From: Phoronis australis
Lineage: Eukaryota; Phoronida; Phoronidae
Length of the DNA stretch: 64,000 nt
Assembly (NCBI GenBank): GCA_002633005.1
Contig: NMRA01000110.1
Location: 124,001-188,000, forward strand
Direction of reading: 5' to 3'
How positions within the stretch are numbered: the stretch's first letter is position 1; each line of letters opens with the position of its first letter. This document shows, in pieces, positions 37,004 through 50,245 of this stretch. The notes beneath the pieces are model-generated. The model was not told where the DNA came from. It did no database searches and worked only from the letters and a program-made list of their open reading frames with translations. Both the position numbers and the translations under genes were made by a program.

Positions 37004-38949
37004 GAGAAGAATTACAGGAATTTACGCCAGACAACACTTCAGCAATTGTAGAAGTTTTTGCATCAAAAGTGTTTCAATTTTCCGTCGTGAGTTTGTTTTC
37101 GATGGTTATATTTTTGCAAAAATCTGCCAGGCCAGTGACCCTCAACTTCCACGCAAACTCCAGGTACTCCCTTTACCGTCATGTAAGTTTAGAGCTCAGG
37201 CATGATGTCCACCAACACTAACCTGATTCGGAAAACTGCACGGGAAATTTTGGAGAAATGCAGTTATGCATTTTTCCACAAAGCTGTTGATCGATTGAAC
37301 ACAGCTAAAACTACGTGTAATGTGGAGTGCTGTTTTGCCAGTGCCTATTCCGTGGATTTATTCAGAGGTTTTAACTAAAATCAGGTCTTTAAGCAATATT
37401 ACTGAGTCGACACCTGTTTTTTTCAGACTGCTGAGAAAACTGAATGATGGGGACGCATTTTTCAAATCAACGGTCGCTAACTTTACAAACAGGTCGCACG
37501 CAGTTCAGCGTGTTGCGAATGTTGCAGGTCGCAGCGACATTTTAAACCGTTTGTGGTGAAAACTGGATAATTATCACTGCTCAGCAGTAATGCTTATCTC
37601 ATTATCGGTTGTTCAAAGTGGATTTACCTATTTAGGAAAGTTCTGTATAATTAGGCTGACTGCTCAAGAACACACGAAATAATTTTTGAGACTGAGAGAT
37701 ATTCAATCGCTTAATTAGTCAAGGAACATGACAAGGTTTTCAGAAACAATTTTAGCATGTTTAAAGCTTATCATTAATAATTAACTATTTCTGGAAGACT
37801 GAAGAGGAGTGCACACCCACCCGAGTGTCAACCCGAGTAAGCTCGTTATTATAGGAAATATCAGGAAGAGATAACCAGGAAGGGACAACTAGCTAAACCA
37901 CCGTTTTTGGCCTCCTTCTCCGGTCTAATTTCAGGACTTAAGTTTCGTTTAAAAGGAAACAGATGATTTTATCAGAAAGATTAAAGCTTTTTCTATAGAC
38001 GGATATCAAAAAACTCACTTTGCAACCTTAAACAGTGGTGTAATTGTACTTTGAAAATATCGACTTCAGCGTACGCAATCGCAACTTCCCACACGCAGTC
38101 ACGGGTATTTAAGCTTTTCCGTCGATGTATAGATGGCGCAGTAGTCAAGTACTCCCTCATTTGCATATCAAATTTGCATGTGGGAGTTCTGAGACTCTCG
38201 TCAGTTGTTGGTCGAGCGCTTGAGTGGATAAAGCGGTGACCTCCCGCTGAGAGCACATGCTGATGAAGATACCACTCGATCCTTTCGCAATCAGGAGGTG
38301 AAAACACTCTCATGACCGCAGTTCTGAATTCTAGCTAAGAAAGCCCTATTTCGAGGAGCGGACTTTGAATTGTTTTCGTCCCCTGACAGTGGATTGCAGA
38401 GATTAGAATGAGGTCAACATCGAACTTTCTGCGGCTACGTATCGTGTTGACAAAAGTTTGAAGTGTCAGAACCATAGACGGAGCGCGCGGGATGTCTATG
38501 ATTCCTGTTCTTCAGTTGACGAAAACATTGCTATCGGCATAAAGAATGGCCGTGGGAAATTAATTTTGAGATGGACACCTGCATCCAAGAATAAATATTA
38601 ATACTCTGTAATATCTCATCCGGCCTCCGCGTTTCGTTTCTTTGACGTTGTTTGAGGTTGCGGTATCGTGAAACAACACCGTCGGGTGAGAGAAGTTGCA
38701 CCGAATAATTGGAATTGGCTGCAGTTCATTCCTTTTGAATGCCAGGACTCAACTGTGTCGTTTTCTTGGCAAGTCTCTTGCCTGCCGAAATTTTTCTGAA
38801 CTTTGGAGACATCGGCCTTCTCCTGCGCCAATCAACCTTTATCTGCTACAGAAATGTTATGCCTAATTTTCTACCATTTTAACACACTTTGTGGTTCTGC
38901 TACAATTAGCACTGCCACAATCGTATTTCTTAATTCCGCCACAGTATGC
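37004..38949. other. Intergenic, no gene recognised
   Basis: Scattered frames under 80 codons look like noise. A short repeat AACCAGGAAGGGAC occurs near 37877 and recurs near 55104 and, inverted, near 41474. Confidence 0.4.
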
Positions 38950-39243
38950 CTACTTGGAAGTTAGTTTTGCTAGGTGTCCTTCCAAATTAAGCCACAACAG
39001 TTGTTCATCATTAAATGCCTCAAATTCCTTGACGCCATGGACATTTCCGTCAACACAAAACGCACCCTTGCCATTCTTAAAAATTCGTATATATGTGCTA
39101 TAATTGCTTCGAAGGACCGGCAGTAACCGTGGCTGGAATGTCGGCAGCTTCGCGACAAAGTATACAACTAACTCCTGTTGAAATTCTCCATACTTCAAAA
39201 TTCTTGTTTCCAGGTGCTGGTAATTGCCTTCAATGGTTTTCAT
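38950..39243 (-). CDS. Hypothetical 97-residue frame, coding-like
   Basis: ATG at 39243 follows a TAG that could also be an acceptor (TTCTAG). It encodes KTIEGNYQHLETRILKYGEF, then PTFQPRLLPVLRSNYSTYIR and a GKGAFCVDGNVHGVKEFEAF block with a TAA-type end. The amino-acid composition looks like a soluble protein. No family is recognised; it may be one exon of a larger gene or a retrocopy fragment. Confidence 0.3.
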   Translation of the reverse strand: MKTIEGNYQHLETRILKYGEFQQELVVYFVAKLPTFQPRLLPVLRSNYSTYIRIFKNGKGAFCVDGNVHGVKEFEAFNDEQLLWLNLEGHLAKLTSK

Positions 39244-41529
39244 AATAAGAGACTAGAAATCCGACTTGTCACTGCCTTACATTTTCACTGGCCACCTTGC
39301 TACAGTCGACTTCCGCAATAGCCGAATTAGTGTCCACATTTGTGGTCACGTGCCGGATACAGGCCCATGAGACAAGTTGCAGCAACAAATTCAGTACGAA
39401 TCCATAAACCCTTTTACACGCACAATTAAATGCGCAAAACTACTACTGTATTTCTTAAACCTTTAATTTAATGCTCAAGCTATACAACGAGTGCGCTTTG
39501 AAACACAACATTGACCTTGGACCAACGATGGATTCCTTGCATCAGGATCTTAGTAAGCAGGGGGAGGGCGAGTGCCACCCCCCAAAAAAATTGCATGCCT
39601 CAGGGTCAAACCATGGCAACCGACAAAGGTGTGGGGCTAGCTGGGGAAAGACAAAAAAGAAAGACTTCGAATACTGATCAAGAGAGAAAATTCAAGACTT
39701 GACAACTCGGTATCAGTGTATGGTTTACAATTTGAGGGCCCTGGTCAGGACACTTGTTGTTAGAGTCTCCGTTTTTGCAGCACAGGTCGTCTAAGAGCCC
39801 TTGAAAATGTGCACTTTAATCATTCATACATGTATTTCGAAAAGTCGATAAAATTTGTAAAGCAAGTTTTGCGGAGCGTATTAATTCAGCCCAGGTTTTT
39901 CAGTGGTCCATAGGCGGTGCACTACAAGGGGGCTGAGGAGGCTTTAGCCCCAAATGTTTCAGTGCTGCGCCCTCTATACACCTCCGACATGACACTGTCA
40001 ACTACTCACGAGGGTAAGTTGAGATTCCAAATTCATCAAAAATACAAAACATTCGTGCACAGCACAGAAGCTGTCTTGTAAGAAATGGCGATGCGTCACT
40101 GAACTTAGTTAAAGGCTGAAGGCTGACTTGCAAAAATTCGATCCATCATCAAACCACCATATCGCAAAGAAGGACACTAAACCATAACAGTGATACTCAT
40201 GAATGGCGGGCAGCTCTAAATGCTTTATTGAATTAAAAATTAGACTAATGAAATTAAAAAATTTACAAACCGTAGATCGAAAAGAAGTTCAAGTCATTGC
40301 TCATAAATTTGGAAAGATTTTCTTTTCACTCCTTTGATGCTTGTATATGTAGTTTCCAGTAGAATTGTGCAATGAAACTAGGTTCTTCTAAGCCGTATCA
40401 TTTGCTTGCCATTCCCGTGCATACTGCAAAGGCTGGACACGTCGTGACTCAGTGACGCACCCACGTTAAAAATAAGGTGTAGTCCTGCAGTAAGCTGCCT
40501 GCGTAGAATCCGCGCACAGTGATTGACGGGAAAAGAACTTGAACTGCAGGGGTTGAAGTATGTGCATTTTTGGGACACGCGTTCATTTTCCCCAGCCCCC
40601 CGGCAGAAGCTGGACAAGTGGCCGTGTTTCAACAAGGAATTTTGATACAGCTAGGGATCATACCTTTCAAAAAATCTTAAGGAAATGACCGTATTAAAAT
40701 GAACTTTTCCCGAAACTGGGTCAAAAAAACGACCTTGTAGCCAGAACACGGGTATAGGTTCGAGTTAAGCCGCACGTCACAAATGAATCATAGAGGAGGT
40801 GACCAGCGACTAGCATTAGTTCGTCGAATTGCGCATGAATCATAGGGGAGCTGACAAGCGACTAGCATTAGTTCGTCTATTTGCGCATGCATGGATCAGA
40901 CTTCCCGGCGGCGACGCCACGACACCGGTCACCGTGGCGGGAGCAGCTCATTTCTTGACAAAATAACACCTGCTTCTAAATCTGGATTCAAGCCAAATGA
41001 CGAAGTCCACGCATACACACATGCAAGCGTATCCAAATACAATTAAATGTATTTTCATGTAAAACCATTCAATGTTCTAATTTTCTAAGATCTACCCAAT
41101 CAGGAAGAACTCAGTGCGTTTCAAGTCATTCACCATAGGCACCTGAGGGTTCAAATAGGAAGCTCGCGTCGTATGACGTCATATGACGTAGGAGATGCGA
41201 ATCTCATTTGCATATATTAGTGACATCTGTTGGTTCAAAAAAGATGATCATGCCCGAGTACATGCCTGGGAAGAGGCATCTTTTGGAAGTGTAAAACAAG
41301 TCATGCTCAAAGCATCCTAGTGCCATTAATATACAGTCTTTGGGGACCAAAGTGGTTTCATAGTTATAGCTAAAGAGTTAAGCTTCCAAACACAATGCTT
41401 GGATTCCAGACGACTTTAATATTTACTTTTGAAATCACCTTTGAAAACACGTTAAAATGCGCTAAATTAGTTGTCCCTTCCTGGTTATCTCTTCCTAGAA
41501 ATATTCAACTCATCTCGCACGGCAGTCCA
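39244..41529. other. Intergenic, no gene recognised
   Basis: A short direct duplication near 40785-40885 repeats GCGACTAGCATTAGTTCGTC about 70 bases apart. Otherwise nothing is supported. Confidence 0.4.
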
Positions 41530-41759
41530 GGGGCCTGTTCCAAGAAACTGACTTATGTTAATTTTTTACTTAAGTCTAAGATTAATCTTATTTTCCAAAC
41601 TTCGAAACTTCCACAATTGGAAAGTTAAGTCAAAATTAAGACAAAATTTAGGCAACACACTTATGTCATTAAGATCTCTTTCTTGAATTGGTTTTAGACA
41701 AATTTAGTTTTCATTTTAAGATTTGCCGTAGCTAAGTCAGTTTCGTTGGAACTGGCCCC
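41530..41759. mobile_element. Short TIR element (MITE), ~230 bp
   Basis: Ends GGGGCCTGTTCCAAGAAACT GACTTA and, inverted, TAAGTCAGTTTCGTTGGAAC TGGCCCC. An AT-rich middle has further internal self-complementarity (ACTTAAGTCTAAGATTAATC). Elements with GGGCCTGTTYC-type ends are frequent in marine invertebrates. The target duplication is unclear. Confidence 0.65.
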
Positions 41760-44500
41760 AGCGCTGCGAACTCCAGATCTTAAAACCTTTGGCTTCTTTT
41801 GCGTCGGCTTCGAACAGCACACCCCACGAGCAGCTGATGAGGTGGCCACCGAATTATCAGACAACTGTCACACAAAACCGTTGCTAGAACTTAACCATTT
41901 ATAGTAAAATCTCAAAAACAGATCACATTTTGCTGTTTTTAGCTCTGCTGGTCAAAGTTAATAACTTCACGAAGTCAGTGTTATCCCAAACAAAACTGTC
42001 CTAAATGTGTTTTTCGACCATAAAACCGTTTGTGACCTTATTAAAAGTAAAATAGATTGGAAAAAAATCAATAACACTTACACGTTATTGAAGGAACGCC
42101 GTGTGAGCTTAATTGATTTCAACTTGTCAGCGGTATCAAATTGACACCAAAAATTATAATTCAACATTTAAATGAGTGAGTTTGTCCTCATAAATGTATC
42201 GGCAAGCTATTCTGATCAAAAGATTCTGGTAAACTAATTTGATAGCTTGCAAAACATTCTTAATCTTAAATGGTCACTGTTGAGAACACCTTATATGGTA
42301 CGTTTGACCTGCCCGTTCCTAATAAAAATCCCAGGGGTTGATAATACATGTAGATCTTGAGTATAGTAGTTTTATCATTTCCACACCTCATTCCCTTAGA
42401 GTTCTTGGAGTCGGAAGTTCCTCACTCATTCTTTTCACGTAAAATTTATCACCGTCGCACTGTACATTTTGGTCCAGCCACGGTGCCTAATATAGACCTT
42501 TGATACTCCTAATATTATGTTAACAGGGTGACACTCGTGATAGGACAGTCACTCATTTCTACGGTAAGCGAAAACGGCTGGACGCTACCCCACCAACACG
42601 GTTCGCGCACTCAGGATCACAGCAGTGGTGTCATAAGCATTTTCATATTGGTTCGGCAAATGGCCGAGAAAGTCGGCAATGGGACGGTGCGGAAGGGGTA
42701 GTCTCCTGCACAGACCCTCTAGGTTGGTTTCGGTCTGCTACAGCGCACTTTTCCATATGCATTCTTGGAATATCATTGGCTATTCCGATTTCAAGAAACA
42801 AGGCATTCTATTGGTCAGGTGAATAATAGGTCAAACTAGTTCACCAACATTGCGAATTCTTCCAAGTCCACTAAGGAACAAGTTGAGACAGGGATATATA
42901 CAGGGCTTGGGATTTTCCTTTTTGTTTTTATTTCCTTTTATTCGATTTCCAGCTTCTTTTTTATCATCATTTTTTGGCTTGATCCATGCAAAAACAGCTT
43001 AATTTTACAACACAAAAATATTTCTATCACACAAGCCTCTTGTGAAATGAAAGATCACCTGGAAAAGTTTCCTCTTATAGTCATTTCAATTCCTGTATAT
43101 AGTGGTAAGTTGCTCAGATAATAATTTATTCTTTTTCACATAAGATGCATTTATAGAAACTTTAAGGGATTTGATTCGAAAGAAATCTGGAAGCTAGAAG
43201 ACACCATCTGATAAGCGCATTCTGAAATCAACAATTGTGCTTGTACTTTCCAAGATGTTCAACACAGATTGTTAGGTATAGGGATAGGGTTCATTCCACC
43301 ATCCTTGGGCTTTCAGAGTACCCTCCTAAAACCATTCCAAGGCGGTACTCCCACAGGTTTATACAAGACACGACACTCAACTGGGTGATTTTTCTCAAAC
43401 AATTTCTCTTCAAAATGGTGCTTGAAAAAATCCCTCCACAGCAAACTTTTTCCCATGAATACAACGGGTTTCACTCTGGAAGTTAAAACAGTGCAAATGG
43501 TACCTTTTCCTACTGCAATAGGGGTTTTAATACGATATCTGTATTTTTAAAACCTTGGACACCAGACTCATTTTTGAAGACAGGAATCTCTGATCCGACT
43601 TCTTCAAGCTTAATGGGTGAAAAAGACACAGCTGTCCAAGAATTACTACGAAAGGATTCATTTGTTAGCATTAGCTCTTATAAAAAGATTGTGCATTTGA
43701 AACATTAGGCTACAATTTTATTGAAGTCCAAACCTCAGACCACAAACACAATGTATTTTTAGCCACTGTCTAAATGGGTGGAGATTCTTCTAGTACTGGA
43801 TTATGCACAAAACTAAAGGTTAGGGCCCATTTGGAACACCTCTCGGGTATTTTCGTAGCCACATATTTACCTTCGGAACATCTAGAGCACCTCGGCTATT
43901 TTCTTATTTACATGTACAAATTTTTCTTAGAAACACTTCAGGTATTTTCGTAACCTCAAATATCCTCTCGGAGATTGACGTTATCCAAGATATGGCAAGT
44001 CACGTGATTTTCAATCTTGACAATAATACGCAAACTGAAGTCCGCACACATGCAGAGAGCATTCACCTATTAGGTGAAATTTGTGGTTACGAAAACACTC
44101 GAGGTGTTCTGGATGCCCTCGGAAGTTAATGTTTTCAGTGCATTCTCGAACTTTATGGCCAATCATTCTCCACTAAGTATGATAATCATGCAGGTTAAAT
44201 TCACCTCCAATGAGAAAACTGAGGCCCCGAATGTACCCAAGGTGATCTGAATGGCTTAGGACCCTCAAGTTGTGCGGGTCCCACCTCAAAAAGGGAAATG
44301 GGGAAGAACAAATTAGTATTTCAACGATGTGGGGGGGGGGTGTAGCTTGAGAATTGTGGCTACCTGGAGGGTCGAAAATTGTGGTGTTCTAGGGTGTGAA
44401 TACTGTATAGGCTGCGAAGTGTTGGAAATTGGGTGCCAGCAGTATCTACTGTAACACTGTACAGAGNAATACTCTGCCCTTGCCCCTACCCCCTAACTAA
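41760..44500. other. Intergenic, no gene recognised
   Basis: No supported gene. A run of ten G residues lies near 44331-44340 and an ambiguous base near 44467. Confidence 0.4.
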
Positions 44501-44556
44501 AAATCCTGGATCATCCCCTGCTGTGAGATCTTACAGCAGGGGAGGATCCTGGATTT
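44501..44556. repeat. Near-perfect 24-base hairpin
   Basis: Arms 44501-44524 and 44533-44556 are reverse complements apart from one or two bases, with loop GAGATCTT. The core is CCCCTGCTGT..ACAGCAGGGG with GGATC words next to it. Confidence 0.75.
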
Positions 44557-44897
44557 CGGGACGTTTTAAATTCATAAAAAGCATTCAAACAATGAAATTG
44601 AAAAAAATGCCAAGTGAAAAAAGTGAGGCCATTGTTAATTCAGGTTTTTTCCTAGTAAGGAATCGATAACTACATGATTTTGCTACAGTTTGTTGGAAAG
44701 ATCACAATATATAAACAGTTACCTCACCAGAGAGTTCCCCCCGACCGCAAACTCGACCCAGTCTCAAAATAACTTTTACTCTCGCGACACCTACCGACCT
44801 GATAACGTAACCCGGATGTCAGCATGCGCAGAGCAAACTTCCTGGTTAAAAATTGCCAGCTGACAGCCAATGAAAACCATTGTTCAAGTGCGCTGTA

Positions 44898-44944
44898 CCT
44901 GGGCCTTCACAAGCAATCCTTGACGTCAACTTGTGAGGCCCGGG
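44898..44944. repeat. Short inverted repeat
   Basis: CCTGGGCCTTCACAAG and CTTGTGAGGCCCGGG, 16 bases apart. It may be the end of a small element; no partner was identified. Confidence 0.5.
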
Positions 44945-46067
44945 AACCAGGTTAGGGTTTGGGGGTCCTCCTTGGACTTGTATCGGTGCCGGAACTGATG
45001 CACCTAGATCTACTCTATTGGTAGCGCGAATTTACAACATTACAGTTTTTGATATCCTGTACTAAACAGTAGTATGGGTGTGGCACAACAACATACAAGC
45101 TGACATGGTCAAGGGTTATCTCATTGTTCACCGCTTATATTGTTCATAAAAGATGCTTCCCTTTACAAGCACCTCATTCGATCAGGGTATTCTCGGTAAA
45201 CGCACAACATACAAATTTACGTAGACGTTTTGGCGTGTATGAAAACAGAAAAACAGGGCCATGCCTAGCTAATTATAGTAGCAAGTCTATTATGAGTTAT
45301 GAGTTTCGTCGCTGATGTACCCGTCTGGTCCAGTGTATGCTCATTATCGTTTTGAGAGGTGAAAAAGCCAACTCCCGGGCGAAAAGCCTACAGCAAAAAC
45401 CAGTAACAATCATCAAAAACCGACATGAGTGAGACGTATCGAAATGAGGAAAGGGGTGGTAATGGTTGACGGTTGTATCGTAAAAATGTTGCAAGTTAAG
45501 GACAAATACTTCGGGTGAATTGTAAAAAATGATTCTAACAAATCTATCGCGTACGTGCACCACCTCTAACAGCGAAGCCATGATACGATTATGAAGACGT
45601 GAACTGGGTAACGTAACGGTTTGCCACGGTGTACGTACGGGTGATGGCTAAGTACGTGTGGTAGCAAATGACTGTTTCCAACGAGCATGTCCCACCTATA
45701 CTCAAGACCCTATGTGTAGTATATACCCATAACACAATTAATTCAAGAGAGCTGAAAATACGAAAGGCCTGCATTGTCCATTCCATGTGGTCATGCTTAT
45801 ACAATCATATGTAACCTGTGCTACCAATAAGGTGATGTTATCAGAATAAGCTTCTATCTTTCGTTAACGTCTTAATAATCACATTCCATTGAGAAAGGTG
45901 TGCTCCATATGATAACCACACCTGTTAACGATGAAGGCAGCTGAGAATGACCATACTTAACCACTCACCTGAGTTAGTTTCCAACTTCAACGGCATAAAC
46001 CGTAAATAAACAATGTTACATCGGAGTTTGTTCTGTAGTGTGCACAACAGGGAGGTAATCAATTATT
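44945..46067. other. Intergenic, no gene recognised
   Basis: A 94-codon minus-strand frame at 45297-45581 with a fair start context (ATCATGGCT) is the only possible coding stretch. It matches no family I know. Confidence 0.3.
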
Positions 46068-47294
46068 ACTTCGCGAATAAATTTCGCCAAGTATGCTGCT
46101 CTTCCACTAAGTTTTGTTTGTTCGCACGATACAGGTCGCAATTTTCGTCCGATAATCACGAAATTTACACATAACACGTACTTCTGGAAGTACTAGACGT
46201 CTTTTGTTTTTCGTCAAAATCGGATTCAAGATGGCGGCTGTGGCGGCCATTTTGTTTTCATTTAAAGGTTTAAATGCTTCTGGAGGCTACAATTTTTTAC
46301 GCAAAAGGCTAAGAATCGGAACAGTAAATGGACCGGAAGTTTTCTACAAGTATACCAGAAATTGTTCACTTCCGGTTAAAGATGGCGGAAATATCGGCGA
46401 TCGCGCATGCGCACCTCGAATTTGTCCTAAAAACGTTTTCTCCTGTAGAGGGCGCATTGTGAGACCAATTCCTTTGAATTTTTACAGGTATTAGTTTCTT
46501 ATGGCATGCTATTATACAAAGCCAAAAACCTGGAAGTTGCTTTAAATATGGCGGTTCTGGCGCATGTTGACTTTCTTTCAGTCGTGCTGAGGTGCCACCT
46601 AAACGCGATGAGAAAATGACGTGAATTTTTATATGTGGATTTTTTCAGGTATACTCTTCCAAATGAACTTGAACAATTTTTTCTAAGACCTACCGTTTTC
46701 GATATATTTGACTTTAATTTTCTTTAAAAAAACCCAAAATTTCATTTTTTTCGAAAAAATTTACGGAATGGTGTGATACTATCAATTTAGGTAGAATTTT
46801 GAACGCACTTTCAGAAGATATTTTCCATTTTCCGCTACGACGTCTACTTTTTGAGTTATTTGAGATTTTCTGATAACGCTGTCCCTTTGTTGAGCGCTCT
46901 TGCTGCATTAATGTTGGTTTAGCTTCTATTGAACTAGACTGTAGCCTATTTGTTATTGATTTATGACATCTAAGTTCGTCATATGAATGTTATGATGTTG
47001 TTCATAATCGCCACCACCATCATCACATTCGTCATCTTCGTCATCATCTCCGACGTCGTCTTTTCTTCGATAATTTCGCCAAGTGTCGCTCAAGACTGTA
47101 GCCTATTTCTTAGTGGTTTCTGACCTCTACATTCGTAATATGAATGATATCATAACTTGCATTGTCCATCATCGCGACCATCGTCGTCATAGCTGTCATA
47201 TTCGTCATCATCTCTATCGTTGACTTATCTCGTCATCTCTAACGTGGTTTTTTTGGTTATTTTCGCCAAGTTTTGCTCCTCGGAGCGCTTTCAT
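46068..47294 (+). repeat. ETS/YY1/NRF-1 repeat, tandem copy 1
   Basis: Opens with a hairpin end (AATAAATTTCGCCAAGTATG, CTGCTCTTCCACTAAG). It carries CAAGATGGCGGC (YY1) at 46227-46238, ACTTCCGGTTAAAGATGGCGG near 46369 and CGCGCATGCGCA (NRF-1) at 46402-46413, and ends with two GTC/ATC-triplet blocks and CGCCAAGTGTCGCTC. An open frame at 46204-46494 recurs in other copies but shows no domain. Confidence 0.8.
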
Positions 47295-49186
47295 TACTTG
47301 GCGAAATAAATTTCGCCAAGTATGTTGCTCTTCCACTAAGTTTTTACTTGGCGGAATTCTTCCGCCAAGTATGTTGATCTGACAGCAAGTTTTTTTTACT
47401 TGGCGGAATTCTTCGAATTCCGTCAAGTATGTTGCTCTGACAGCAAGTTTTTTTTTTGTTTGTTCGCTCTCTACAGGTCGCAATTCTGGTCCGATTTTCA
47501 CGAAATTTGCTCACAACATGTAGATCGGGAATCACTGGAAAGCTATTGTTTTTCGTCATGATCAAATACAAAATGGCGGACGTGGCGGCCATTTTGTATC
47601 CGATTTCACAGTCAAATACTCGTACAGGCCGCATTTTTCGACCTACATGGCTGAAAATCGGTACGAATATACTAGAACGCATGTGCTACAATTGTGCAGA
47701 AAATCGTTAACTTCCGGTTAAAGATGGCGGAAATAATGGACGTGGCGCATGCGCACCCCGAAATATGGCTAAAAACGTTTTCTCCTGTAGAGGGCGCAAT
47801 TGCAAACCAATCACTTTCAAACTGGTCACGTGTTTGTTGAGTTTAATAAGCTTTTTAAAAAAATTATTGAACCGGAAGTCACCTTCAAGATGGCGGCTGT
47901 GGGGCATGTTCGCACGGTTTCAATCGCTCTCGTGTCGCATTTTTTATGGGAAGAGCAAATGACGTGAATTTTTGCATGTGGATTCCTTAAAGTATGGCCT
48001 TTCAAAAAGTCTGCGAGAGCGTATTTCTCAGACTTACCGTTTTCGAGTTATTTGACTTTGAATTTCAAAAAAACGGCAAATTTTCAATTTTCTCGAAAAT
48101 TTTTTGGATTTTTGCCAAACTACCACATTAGATAGAGATTTGAACGGGCTTTCAGAAGATATTTTCCATTTTGCGCTACGACGTCTACTTTTCGAATTAT
48201 TCGAGATTTTTGGATACCGTTGTTCCTGTGCGAGCGCGCTGGTGGCTGGCTTTCAGTTCACTTTGTTTTGGTTATGCCTAGTTGACCCAGACTGACCCAG
48301 ATTGTTTTGATTATGCCTAGTTGACCCAGACTGACCCAGCCAGCACTGTCCTACTTTAAAGCATGGCTCGTCCGTCATGTTGCGCCATCTATTGTTCTTC
48401 ATTGTAGTTGATTGTATGCTCTCTATTTGATTTTTTGCTAGTCACATGAATGTTATCGTGTTTGACAAAGTACTATTTTAGATAGAAATTTGAACGGGCT
48501 TTCAGATGATAATTTTCATTTTGCGCTACGACGTCTACTTTTTGAATTATTCGAGATTTTCGAATACCGTTGTTCCTTCGGTCACACGCAGCTGGCTGGC
48601 TTTCAGTTCACTTTGTTTTGATTATACCTAGTTGACCCAGACTGACCCAGCCAGCACTGTTCTACTGTAGACTGGACAGTCATGTGGCGCCATCTATTGT
48701 TCTTTATTGTAGTTCATTGTATGCTCTCTATTTGATTTCGTCGCTAGTCACATGAATGTTATCTTGTTTGCCAAACTATTATTTTTGATAGAGTTTTGAA
48801 CGGGCTTTCAGAAGATATTTTCCATTTTGCGCTACGACGTCTACTTTTTGAATTATTCGAGATTTTCGGATACCGTTGTTCCTTCTGTCACGTATGCACG
48901 CAGCTGGCTGGCTTTCAGTTAGTTCACTTTGTTTTGGTTATGCCTAGTTGACCCAGACTGACCCAGCCAGCATTGTTCTACTGTAGACTGGACCGTCATG
49001 TTGCGCCATCTATTGTTCTTCATTGTAGTTCATTATATGCTCTCTATTCGATTTCTTCACTAGTCACATGAATGTTACCGTGTTATCCATTATTGCCGAC
49101 TTGATCGTCATGATTGTCGTCGTCGCTCTCATTGTCGTCTTTTCGATTAATTCCGCCAAGTGTCGCTCTTCCGAGCGCTCTCGTTT
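47295..49186 (+). repeat. ETS/YY1/NRF-1 repeat, tandem copy 2 with internal amplification
   Basis: Begins with three successive hairpin ends (about 47295, 47346 and 47398). Motifs: AAAATGGCGGACGTGG near 47571, CTTCCGGTTAAAGATGGCGG near 47710, a GCGCATGCGCA site at about 47745-47755 and CAAGATGGCGGC at 47886-47897. The second half is expanded by the three-unit tandem at 48109-49080. Confidence 0.8.
48109..49080 (+). repeat. Three tandem units of ~310-350 bases
   Basis: Units start near 48109, 48460 and 48768 with TTTG(C/A)CAAA and AACGGGCTTTCAGA. Each contains GCTACGACGTCTACTTTT, GTTGACCCAGACTGACCCAG and ATGTGGCGCCATCTATTG-like words. The first unit has an extra duplicate of the CCTAGTTGACCCAG segment. 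Confidence 0.8.
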
Positions 49187-50245
49187 TTACTTGGCGAAAT
49201 AAATTTCGCCAAAGATTATGCTTCAAGTAAGATTCTATGAAATGTCCGATATTTAGGTTCCGTCCGATAATTAGGTACACTATGTGTAAGGTAATTATGT
49301 TGCTCTTCCAATCAAGTTAGTTTTTACTTGGCGAAATAAATTTCGCCAAGTATGTTGCTCTTCCACTAAGTTTGTTTGTTTTTTTTTCGCACGATACAGG
49401 TCGCAATTTTCGTCCGATCATCACGAAATTTATACATAACACGTACTTCCGGAAGTACTGGAAGCCTACTGTTTTTTTGTCAAAATCGGATCCAAGATGG
49501 CGGCTGTGGTGGCCATTTTGTTTTCATTTAAAGGTTCAAATGCTTCTGGAGGCTACAATTTTTTACGTTAAAGGCTTATTGAATCGGCACAGTATATGGA
49601 TTGGAAGTTTTCTACAAGTGTACCGGAAATTGTTTACTTCTGGTTAAAGATGGCGGAAATATCGGCGATCGCGCATGCACACCTCGATTTTGGCCTAAAA
49701 ACGTTTTCCCCTGTAGAGGGCGCATTATAAGACCAATTCCTTCGAATTTTTACAGGTATTAGTTTCTTATGACATGCTATTATGCAAAGCCAAAAAACCG
49801 GAAGTTGCTTTCAAGATGGCGGATCTGGCGCATGTTGACCCATTTTCAGTCGTGCTGGAGTGCGATTCTAAACGGGAAGAGAAAAAGACGTGATTTTTTG
49901 CATGTGGATTCTTTGAAGTATATCCCTTCAAATGGCCTATAACAATTTTTTTCTCAGACTTATCGTTTTCGAGTTATTTGACTTTGAATTTCTTTAAAAA
50001 AACGCAAAATTTAATTTTTTCGAAAAATTTACGGAATTAGGCAATACCATCAGTTTAGATAGAATTTTGAACGGGCTTTCAGAAGATGTTTTCCATTTTT
50101 TGCTAGGACGTCTACTTTTCGAGTTATTTGAGATTTTCTGATAACGCTGTTCCTTTGTTGAGCGCTCTTGCTGCATTGANGTCGTCTCCCTCATCGTCGT
50201 CTTTTCGATTAGTTCCGCCAAGTGTCGCTCCTCCGAGCGCTCTCG
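49187..50245 (+). repeat. ETS/YY1/NRF-1 repeat, tandem copy 3
   Basis: Two hairpin ends (49187 and 49326) separated by an insertion of about 110 bases. ACTTCCGGAAGT palindrome at 49445-49456, CAAGATGGCGGC at 49493-49504, CAAGATGGCGG near 49812. The NRF-1 site is damaged (CGCGCATGCACA). One ambiguous base near 50180. Confidence 0.8.

Noticed and set aside
38205-38300. tRNA-like words (TTGAGTGGATAAAGCGGTGA)
   Set aside because: No box B at the right distance and no cloverleaf could be drawn.
46204-46494. Recurrent frame (MAAVAAILF...) seen in several repeat copies
   Set aside because: It follows from sequence identity of the repeat copies; length differs between copies, ATG coincides with the YY1-like site, and there is no recognisable domain.
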